A DNA stretch of 7,698 bases from Lentzea sp. (GTDB taxonomy: Bacteria > Actinomycetota > Actinomycetes > Mycobacteriales > Pseudonocardiaceae). Where the stretch lies: assembly GCA_030146905.1 (NCBI GenBank), contig JASLAV010001034.1, forward strand, positions 1-7,698, in the 5' to 3' direction. The notes beneath the pieces are model-generated. The model saw only the letters and a list, made by a program, of their open reading frames with translations, was not told where the DNA came from and made no database searches. Made by a program: the position numbers and the translations under genes. Below are positions 1-5,012 of this stretch, one piece after another; positions within the stretch are counted from its first letter, which is position 1, and each line of letters opens with the position of its first letter.

Positions 1-519
1 GCCGCCGGACCTGGGCTCCCTGACCGCGAACACCATCGCGACGGGGTCGGAGGCCAGCCGCCGCCCGAGGAACGCGAAGACCTTCGCCGACTCCTCGTCG
101 GCCCAGTGCGCGTCGTCGACCAGGCAGAGCACCGGCCTCCCCGCGGACGCGGCGACGAGCAGGTCCAGGGCGGCCAGCCCGATCCGCAGCACGTCCGGCG
201 TACCGGTGGCCAGCCCGAACGCGACCTCGAGCGCCATCCGCCGCTCCTGCGGCATCTCCCGGAGACGTCCGAGCAACGGCACGCACAGCTGGTGCAGCGC
301 GGCGAACGGGAACTCCGTCTCGAACTCCGACCCGGACGCCTCCAGCACCTCGAACCCCGACGCCGCGTCCAGCACGTGGCCGAGCAGCGCGCTCTTGCCG
401 ATGCCGGCCTCACCGCGCAGGACCAGAGCACCACCGCGTCCCTCACGAGCGCCGCCGACCAGCCCGTCGAGGCACCGGATCTCGGCTTCGCGACCGAGGA
501 GCCGGGGTGTTGTCGTCAC
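1..519 (-). CDS. LuxR-family (LAL-type) ATPase transcriptional regulator, N-terminal part, cut by window edge
   Basis: Reading the minus strand from a GTG at 519 gives 173 residues with no stop before the left edge. The start matches the usual opening of large ATP-binding LuxR regulators: LLGREAE at residues 7-13, then a Walker A motif GEAGIGKS at 36-43, and a Walker B/DDAHWAD block at 131-141 (D135, D136), followed by a hydrophobic strand AMVFAVRE. In this STAND/AAA family the ATPase is followed by a long helical sensor region and a C-terminal LuxR helix-turn-helix, which would lie outside the window. The DNA-binding end is therefore inferred, and a guanylate cyclase-associated or other STAND ATPase remains possible. 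An in-frame ATG at 585 would overlap the divergent gene and adds residues unlike the family, so GTG is preferred. No clear ribosome site precedes it, and a TACCGT box seven bases upstream suggests a leaderless transcript. Confidence 0.85.
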   Translation of the reverse strand, partial: MTTTPRLLGREAEIRCLDGLVGGAREGRGGALVLRGEAGIGKSALLGHVLDAASGFEVLEASGSEFETEFPFAALHQLCVPLLGRLREMPQERRMALEVAFGLATGTPDVLRIGLAALDLLVAASAGRPVLCLVDDAHWADEESAKVFAFLGRRLASDPVAMVFAVREPRSGG

Positions 520-548
520 GCGTCGAACGGTACGGGAAGGGGACCGGC

Positions 549-573
549 GTTTCCGCCGTCCAGGCCACGGGTA
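549..573 (+). promoter_or_regulatory. SigB/SigF-like promoter of the 584 gene
   Basis: GTTT (549-552), 16 bases, GGGTA (569-573). This matches the GTTT-N14-16-GGGTA form known for actinobacterial general-stress sigma factors. Transcription would begin near 580, only a few bases before the ATG at 584, so the message would be nearly leaderless. It lies in the 64-base gap between two divergent genes. Seen in sequence; sigma assignment is inference. Confidence 0.65.
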
Positions 574-583
574 GGCAGACCGC

Positions 584-1003
584 ATGGCCGACACTGCGGG
601 CAAGGCCCGAGCCGAACAGACCGAGGTGACGCTCCGGTCCAAGACGATGGTGCTCGACTTCGAGGGCGAATGCCGGGTCGAGCGCGAGGGGGACTCCCTG
701 CGGCTGACCGGGCTCAGGCTGGTCGCCGACCTGCCGGACGCCGGTGGCCAGGAGGACGGCGGCACGGTCGTGCTGGAGCAGACGGGCGACTCGCGGCAGG
801 CGGGGCGGGACGTGACGGTGCCGCTCGGCGCGTCGGTCGCGCAGCCCGGCGGTGAGGTCCGGCTGACCGCGCCCGACGTGCGGTGGACGCCGGGATCCGG
901 CGGTGAGCTAGTGGCGGCGGAGGACGAGATCGGCTTCGTGCTGGCGGAGGCCCCCGAGTCGACGGTCCTCTTCGTCCGCGGCCTGCGGGTCAGCACCTCC
1001 TGA
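584..1003 (+). CDS. Hypothetical 139-residue soluble, beta-rich protein
   Basis: I do not recognise a family. The protein has no signal peptide or membrane segment and a single cysteine (C30). It is made of short alternating hydrophobic stretches separated by charged or glycine-rich turns (for example TMVLDFEGE near 21-29, RLTGLRLVADL near 40-50, VLFVRGLRV near the end), suggesting a compact beta fold. Third codon positions are almost all G or C, as expected for a real gene here, and the frame is open from the ATG at 584 to the stop at 1001-1003. There is no good Shine-Dalgarno sequence, but a stress-type promoter ends only 10 bases upstream, which fits leaderless translation. It is divergent from the LuxR-type regulator, whose target it could be; that is only positional. 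Confidence that it is a gene is good, function unknown. Confidence 0.75.
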   Translation: MADTAGKARAEQTEVTLRSKTMVLDFEGECRVEREGDSLRLTGLRLVADLPDAGGQEDGGTVVLEQTGDSRQAGRDVTVPLGASVAQPGGEVRLTAPDVRWTPGSGGELVAAEDEIGFVLAEAPESTVLFVRGLRVSTS

Positions 1004-1007
1004 CCAG

Positions 1008-1033
1008 GTTTGAAGCACACCCCGCAGGGGTAT
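1008..1033 (+). promoter_or_regulatory. SigB/SigF-like promoter of the DUF6292 gene
   Basis: GTTT (1008-1011; GGTTT from 1007), 16 bases, GGGTAT (1028-1033). This is the best match in the window to the stress-sigma consensus, including the pyrimidine after GGGTA. Predicted start is near 1040, giving a leader of about 40 bases with GGAGG at 1067-1071. The -10 box partly lies in a short palindrome (ACCCC-GCA-GGGGT, 1019-1031) that could be a weak terminator for the previous gene or an operator. Confidence 0.7.
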
Positions 1034-1082
1034 CCGTCCGCCGCATGACGAGGGTGTTCGGCCGACGGAGGCACAACGGGCT

Positions 1083-1508
1083 ATGGAACGTGAAATGGCC
1101 AGCGATCTCGACATCGAGTTCGACATCGACTTCGACGACACGGTCGACCGCCGCGTGCGGCAGTACGTCCGCGAGGTCGTGACGGGTCTCGGACTGCACG
1201 GCGACAGCTCCTACGTGGACACCGAGCCGCGCGCGGGCGCCTACGTGGCGCTGGACGGACGGCTGCCCGACTTCCCCGACCACGACGTTGCGCTGCTGTG
1301 GAACGAGCTGACCGGGTGGTCGGTGGCGGTCGAGGACCGGCGCGCGGAGCTGGTGGAGATCGAGCGGCTGGGCGGCGACCCGCAGCCCGCCCCGGCGACG
1401 GTGGTCGGCTGGGTGCGGGGACTGCTGCGGCAGGAAACCGCTGTGGAGGACGTCAACCGCGACTTCGCCGCGTTCGTGCCGGTGCAGCGGGGCGCTGTCC
1501 TCTCCTGA
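1083..1508 (+). CDS. DUF6292 family protein
   Basis: The 141-residue product carries a body that I recognise as DUF6292, a family found mostly in Pseudonocardiales: a helical start (VRQYVREVVTGLGL, 25-38), the block AYVALDGRLPDFP (53-65), DVALLWNELTGWSVAVE (68-84) and the LGGDPQPAPATVVGWVRGLL segment (97-115). No biochemical role is known to me for the family. The N-terminus is an acidic alternating stretch (DLDIEFDIDFDD, residues 8-19) encoded by a short DNA repeat. The ATG at 1083 is chosen because GGAGG lies 11 bases upstream; an ATG at 1095 (residue 5) is also possible. The gene has its own stress-type promoter and is followed by a strong hairpin, so it is probably transcribed alone. It is soluble, with no membrane segment or cysteine. 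Confidence 0.8.
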   Translation: MEREMASDLDIEFDIDFDDTVDRRVRQYVREVVTGLGLHGDSSYVDTEPRAGAYVALDGRLPDFPDHDVALLWNELTGWSVAVEDRRAELVEIERLGGDPQPAPATVVGWVRGLLRQETAVEDVNRDFAAFVPVQRGAVLS

Positions 1509-1516
1509 CCGGCTGC

Positions 1517-1546
1517 CGGAGCGGGTGGACGCGTTCACCCGCTCCG
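1517..1546 (+). terminator. Hairpin terminator after the DUF6292 gene
   Basis: Perfect 11-base-pair stem CGGAGCGGGTG (1517-1527) / CACCCGCTCCG (1536-1546) with an 8-base loop, starting 8 bases after the stop codon. There is no T-run, as is common for actinobacterial terminators. The right arm overlaps the -35 box of the next promoter. Confidence 0.75.
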
Positions 1547-1556
1547 ATCCTGGGTA
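1533..1556 (+). promoter_or_regulatory. SigB/SigF-like promoter of the small acidic gene
   Basis: GTTC (1533-1536), 15 bases, GGGTA (1552-1556). One mismatch in the -35 box relative to GTTT. The expected start is near 1563, about 4 bases before the ATG at 1567, so the transcript would be leaderless. The -35 box is inside the loop and right arm of the upstream hairpin. Confidence 0.5.
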
Positions 1557-1566
1557 GCCGGACGTC

Positions 1567-1758
1567 ATGAGCACCGAACGACAGCAGGAACAGCCCTTCG
1601 AGGACGCCGCCCAGACCTCGCTGGAGGAGGACACGGGCGGCGACCAGGACACCGTGCCGGGGCGCAGCGACTCCGGGTCCACGCATCCCGAGCCCAACCC
1701 GACCGGCAACGTCGGCCTCTCCGACTACTCGGTCTCCGACGACCCGGACCAGGGCTGA
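1567..1758 (+). CDS. Small acidic, probably disordered 63-residue protein
   Basis: The product is rich in D, E, S, G, P, T and Q with almost no large hydrophobic residues, no cysteine and a single aromatic pair (F11, Y54), so it should be intrinsically disordered and strongly acidic. I do not recognise a family. Support for a real gene comes from a stress-type promoter ending 10 bases before the ATG, the strong terminator separating it from the previous gene, and GC-biased third positions. No Shine-Dalgarno sequence is present, consistent with leaderless initiation. Its last 34 bases (1725-1758) overlap the 3' end of recQ on the other strand. Small hydrophilic proteins of this kind are frequent in stress regulons, but any protective role is conjecture. 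Confidence 0.6.
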   Translation: MSTERQQEQPFEDAAQTSLEEDTGGDQDTVPGRSDSGSTHPEPNPTGNVGLSDYSVSDDPDQG

Positions 1759-3362
1759 CCGCCCGGCGTGGTCAGGATCGACGTGCCGCGGATCGCGGCG
1801 AGCGAGAGCGTCTTGTAACCGACCTCGTCGAACAACACCATCAACTTGTCGTCCTCGACGTGAACGACGGTGCCCCGGCCCCACGACTCGTGGAGCACGG
1901 GGCAGTTCGGCGGGAACTCCGACTCCACGGCTTCTTCGGACGGCACACCCTCGTCACACCGGTCGCAGTGGCCGCACGGCTCGTCGAGCCGCTGGCCGAA
2001 GTACCCGAGCAGGAACCGCCTGCGGCAGCCGCGCGTTCCCGCGTACTCGCGCATCACCTCGACCCGTGACCTGTCCCGCTTCACCTGGCGTTCGGCCTCC
2101 TCGTGCACCACCGCGACCGCCTTGGCCGGCGCGGGGGCGTCGTGGACGTACCGCACGCCGTCCAGGGAGGTGCGCACGATCCCGGCGCTCTCCAGCAGGT
2201 TCACCAGCCCGGTGACCTTCCTGCGGGAGCAGCCCACCTCGCGCACGAGATCGGCGACGGTCGTGGGGGACCGGTGCACGACCCCCGCGACCTGCCGGAC
2301 GCAGTCCTCGTCGAGCCTGCGGCCGGTCAGGAACCGTTGCAGGCCCTGGTCCTCCGGCCGGTGGAAGAGCACGACGTCCGCCGGTTCGCCGTCGCGACCG
2401 GCCCTGCCGATCTCCTGGTAGTAGGCGTCGAGCGATCCCGGCGTCGCCGCGTGCGCCACGAACCGCACGTCGGGCTTGTCGATCCCCATGCCGAACGCGG
2501 AGGTGGCCGCCACGACGTCGAGCTCACCGCTCATGAAACCGTCCTGCACCCGGCTTCGGTCCGCCGCCTTCATGCCCGCGTGGAAGGCGGCGGCGCGCAC
2601 GCCTCGCGCGACCAGGTCGGCGGCGTAGCGCTCGGTGTCCTTGCGGGTGGCGGCGTAGAGCAGTCCCGCTCCGGTGCGGTCCGCGACCCAGTCGACGACG
2701 GCACGCCTGCGGTCGTCCTCGTCGGTGCCCTGCCGCACGGTGAGGTGCAGGTTGGGGCGGTCGAACCCGGCGACGAGCACCACGGGATCGGGCAGGCCGA
2801 GGTGCTCGGCGATGTCGTCGCGGACGGGACCGCTCGCGGTGGCGGTCAGCGCGAGCACCGGCGGGCGGTCCAGCCGTTCGACGACGTGCCGCAGCCGCAG
2901 GTAGTCGGGCCGGAAGTCGTGCCCCCACGCCGACACGCAGTGGGCTTCGTCCACCACGAACAACGACGGCTTGCGCTCCCGCAGCCGTTCGACGGTGTCG
3001 GGGTTCGCGAGCTGTTCCGGCGCCAGGAAGAGGTACTCGGTCTCGGCGCGGTCGAAGGCCTGCCAGGCCTGTTCGTTGGCCTCCGCGGACTGCGCGGAGT
3101 TCACCGCGGCGGCGGGAGGCGCCTCGCTGGCCCGCAACGCCGCCACCTGGTCGTGCTGCAGGGCGATCAGCGGCGACACCACCACGGTCGGGCCGTCGAG
3201 CAGGATCGCGGGGACCTGGTAGATCGCGGACTTCCCCGCACCGGTCGGCATGACGACCAGCACGTCGTCGCCGTCGAGGAGATGACGCATCGCGACGAGC
3301 TGCTCCTCGCGCAGCTCGGTCCAGCCGAAGACCTCCTCGGCCGTTCTCGCGAGGTCGCTCAT
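1725..3362 (-). CDS. recQ: RecQ-family ATP-dependent DNA helicase (3'-5') with Tudor-like C-terminal tail
   Basis: 545 residues. All superfamily 2 motifs are present: motif 0 (FGWTELREEQ, 12-21), Walker A MPTGAGKS (38-45), Ia (60-73), DEAH (138-141) running into the RecQ aromatic loop HCVSAWGHDFRPDY (141-154), LTATA (172-176), motif V with GMGIDKPDVR (291-300) and motif VI YYQEIGRAGRDG (314-325). The zinc site is C446-X16-C463-X2-C466-X2-C469, the same spacing as in E. coli RecQ. Between core and zinc site a segment at about 364-407 looks like a winged helix. HRDC is absent; instead residues 488-530 (WGRGTVVHVEDDKLMVLFDEVGYKTLSL core) resemble the Tudor-like tail of PcrA/UvrD. The role is DNA unwinding in repair and recombination. 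The ATG at 3362 has GCAGGA upstream and overlaps the hydrolase stop as ATGA, so translation is coupled; a longer frame upstream lies inside the hydrolase gene and is rejected. Confidence 0.95.
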   Translation of the reverse strand: MSDLARTAEEVFGWTELREEQLVAMRHLLDGDDVLVVMPTGAGKSAIYQVPAILLDGPTVVVSPLIALQHDQVAALRASEAPPAAAVNSAQSAEANEQAWQAFDRAETEYLFLAPEQLANPDTVERLRERKPSLFVVDEAHCVSAWGHDFRPDYLRLRHVVERLDRPPVLALTATASGPVRDDIAEHLGLPDPVVLVAGFDRPNLHLTVRQGTDEDDRRRAVVDWVADRTGAGLLYAATRKDTERYAADLVARGVRAAAFHAGMKAADRSRVQDGFMSGELDVVAATSAFGMGIDKPDVRFVAHAATPGSLDAYYQEIGRAGRDGEPADVVLFHRPEDQGLQRFLTGRRLDEDCVRQVAGVVHRSPTTVADLVREVGCSRRKVTGLVNLLESAGIVRTSLDGVRYVHDAPAPAKAVAVVHEEAERQVKRDRSRVEVMREYAGTRGCRRRFLLGYFGQRLDEPCGHCDRCDEGVPSEEAVESEFPPNCPVLHESWGRGTVVHVEDDKLMVLFDEVGYKTLSLAAIRGTSILTTPGGQPWSGSSETE

Positions 3363-4132
3363 CCGGTCCTGCGCAGGTCGTACCGGCGCGCGGCCCACTC
3401 GGCCAGACGTGGCCGCAGGGCCAGGTAGACGTCGGGGTCGAGTCCCATGCCGGTGTGGGTGCTGTGCACCTCCACGCACTCGGCGGACGGGTCGAGGCAC
3501 AGCTCCCACGGCACGATGCCGTCCGACTTCGAGTACACCGACACCGCGGGCAGCCCGTCGGGCAACGGCGCGGTGATCGCCCTCATGTTGTCCTCGTAGC
3601 AGGTGCCGTCGAGGCAGTCGGGGTCCATGAGGCCGGGCAGGCCCACCGAGGAGAGCCGGGCCAGTGCCTTGGCCGCGAGCATCACGTGGGGGTGGGCGCC
3701 CGCGGGGTCGAGCACGGGGCTGCCCAGCATCACCAGCCCGGCCACCAGCTCAGGACGGCGTGCGGCGGCGAGGCGGGCGAGTCCGCCGCCCCGGCTCTGC
3801 CCCAGCAGCACCACCGGGCCACCGGTGGCCTCCGCGTGCTCCTCCAGCCGCCGTTCGACGCGGTCCACCAGCTCCGACGTGCACCCCACGTTGAACCCGA
3901 CGCCCGCGCCGACCGGCACGTAGCCCCTGTCGCGCAACCACGTGGTGGCGAACGTGAGGCTGAACTCGTTCGCCCCGAAGCCCGGCACCAGCACCACGCC
4001 GAGCCCGGCGCCCTCCTGCCGGTCCGCCTCGCGCCACACCCGGTGGCGCAGCAGGCGCGGGATCGTGAACGCCGCCACGGCGACGTGCTCCCGCGCGAGC
4101 GCTCGCAGTCCTTCGACCGAACTGGCCGTCAT
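3359..4132 (-). CDS. Alpha/beta hydrolase, lipase/esterase-like
   Basis: 257 residues, with an alpha/beta-hydrolase pattern. Residues 45-53 (GVVLVPGFG) form the first strand and oxyanion-hole turn. The nucleophile elbow is GQSRG (111-115) with S113, the acid is probably D204 (SKSDGIVPW), and the base is H226 (EVHSTHTGM). Five cysteines (84, 173, 178, 212, 219) may form disulphides, but no signal peptide is visible, so a cytoplasmic or membrane-associated location is more likely; the N-terminal segment 17-29 is only mildly hydrophobic. Substrate is unknown; short acyl esters or lipids are the usual guess. The ATG at 4132 is preceded by GGAG and is chosen over longer frames that run into the preceding intergenic region. 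It shares ATGA with recQ downstream, so the two are co-transcribed, although a functional link is not obvious. Confidence 0.85.
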   Translation of the reverse strand: MTASSVEGLRALAREHVAVAAFTIPRLLRHRVWREADRQEGAGLGVVLVPGFGANEFSLTFATTWLRDRGYVPVGAGVGFNVGCTSELVDRVERRLEEHAEATGGPVVLLGQSRGGGLARLAAARRPELVAGLVMLGSPVLDPAGAHPHVMLAAKALARLSSVGLPGLMDPDCLDGTCYEDNMRAITAPLPDGLPAVSVYSKSDGIVPWELCLDPSAECVEVHSTHTGMGLDPDVYLALRPRLAEWAARRYDLRRTG

Positions 4133-4165
4133 GTCTCCGCTCCGTTCGTCGGCGTGCCGGTGAGG

Positions 4166-4189
4166 TAACCGCGCCGGACGTGAACAAAC
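4166..4189 (-). promoter_or_regulatory. Possible stress-type promoter for hydrolase-recQ
   Basis: On the minus strand GTTT (complement of 4186-4189), 15 bases, GGTTA (complement of 4166-4170), one mismatch from GGGTA. It lies in the only gap (68 bases) upstream of the pair and would give a leader of roughly 27 bases containing GGAG. Weak on its own; supported by the repeated pattern elsewhere in the window. Confidence 0.35.
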
Positions 4190-4200
4190 AGAAAGGACCG

Positions 4201-4722
4201 TCACGTTTGCCAGCGGTGGACACCGCCGCCCTGGGCGTAGGACAGGTGACCGCCGAGCGCGCCGCCCACGCCCATCGCCGCGAGCCCCGCCAGCCCGAGG
4301 ACCTTCCCCGCGGTGTGCCTGCCTCGCCGCCGCATCGCGTAGGACGCGGTGAAGCACGTCAGCGAGGCGGCGTTCGCCAGCGCGTGCACTACGCCGACCC
4401 TGCGCTGCCGGGTGTCGAGCTCGCTGTAGTCGGCGAGGCCCAGCAGCGCTGTCGGCACGGCGGCCACGAGACCCAGTGCGACGAGCTCACGGGCGACGTC
4501 CTCACCGCCGGGGCGCGCGTCGAACACCGCGGCCGACACCCAGGCCCCGATCGGCACGGTGACCATCAGCGGGTGGAGCGGATGTCCGAGCCACGAACCC
4601 CGCACCGCGCGGTCGACCCGTGGCGACTTCAACGCCCGGCGCACCGTCTTGGCGACGGTCTCCGCCGGACGGTCCACCGCGCGAAGCTCTTCCACCGACC
4701 GCAACAACCCATGAACGTTCAT
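4201..4722 (-). CDS. DUF2231 family four-helix membrane protein
   Basis: 173 residues. After a basic N-terminal helix comes the family signature GHPLHPLMVTVPIGAW (46-61), then four predicted membrane helices at about 52-68, 79-97, 111-130 and 139-160, and the closing motif GGHLSYAQGGGV (157-168). The family is known only as a predicted membrane protein. Histidines H47 and H50 (start of helix 1), H113 (start of helix 3) and H159 (end of helix 4) fall on the same face of the membrane in a four-helix topology, which would suit a metal or haem site; that is inference. The gene begins 8 bases after the stop of the DUF3040 gene and is the third gene of the ctaD operon. The ATG at 4722 has only a weak ribosome site (GGGG). 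No obvious terminator follows before the next promoter region. Confidence 0.85.
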   Translation of the reverse strand: MNVHGLLRSVEELRAVDRPAETVAKTVRRALKSPRVDRAVRGSWLGHPLHPLMVTVPIGAWVSAAVFDARPGGEDVARELVALGLVAAVPTALLGLADYSELDTRQRRVGVVHALANAASLTCFTASYAMRRRGRHTAGKVLGLAGLAAMGVGGALGGHLSYAQGGGVHRWQT

Positions 4723-4730
4723 GGCCCCGG

Positions 4731-5009
4731 TTACCCGGAGCCACCGCGCCTACGCCGGCTCGCCGTGTGCAGACACGCACCGGCCATGAGCGCGTAGACG
4801 CCGACGAAGATGAAGAAGAACGCACCGGTGACCGCGCCGATCAGGACGCAGACCGCACCGAGGACGTCGACGGTGAGCCGGACCTGCCTGCGGTTCGCCC
4901 GCCGCGGCGCGGCGCCGGGTTCGCTCAGCGCAGCGGCCAGTTCAGGGTCGTTGGCGGTGAGCCAGCGTTCGATCCGGCGGAGCTCCTGCTGCTCCTGTGC
5001 GGCGTCCAC
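4731..5009 (-). CDS. DUF3040-like small membrane protein
   Basis: 92 residues from a GTG at 5009. The layout matches actinobacterial DUF3040 proteins: an N-terminal charged helix (EQQELRRIERWLTANDPELAAAL, about 6-28), a basic linker (RRANRRQ, 36-42), two closely spaced membrane helices (about 45-60 and 62-81) and a basic tail (RRRRGG). The basic clusters predict both termini in the cytoplasm. Function is unknown. The start codon lies only 3 bases after the ctaD stop codon and has no strong ribosome site of its own, so translation is probably coupled to ctaD. This places it in an operon with the terminal oxidase, suggesting an accessory or membrane-organising role at most. An ATG alternative is not available nearby. 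Confidence 0.8.
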   Translation of the reverse strand: MDAAQEQQELRRIERWLTANDPELAAALSEPGAAPRRANRRQVRLTVDVLGAVCVLIGAVTGAFFFIFVGVYALMAGACLHTASRRRRGGSG

Positions 5010-5012
5010 GGC

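Noticed and set aside
106..855. Plus-strand open frame bridging the LuxR-type gene and the 584 gene
   Set aside because: It is antisense to a clear Walker A/B protein and then out of frame with the 584 gene; low-complexity Arg/Gly-rich product.
1045..1215. Possible upstream open frame starting at ATG 1045 in the DUF6292 leader
   Set aside because: It has no ribosome site, is out of frame with DUF6292 and shows no coding bias of its own; probably chance.
2103..3428. Long plus-strand open frame antisense to recQ
   Set aside because: The product is His/Arg/Gly/Val-rich and featureless; it mirrors the recQ codons and has no promoter or ribosome site.
1725..4132. Hydrolase plus RecQ as an anti-phage defence pair
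   Set aside because: The helicase is a standard RecQ with normal motifs and the hydrolase lacks defence-type domains; no accompanying nuclease, sensor or mobile element is visible.
4729..4740. GGGTAA on the minus strand before the DUF2231 gene as another stress promoter
   Set aside because: No GTTT-like -35 box lies 14-16 bases upstream and the site is within the tight operon junction.
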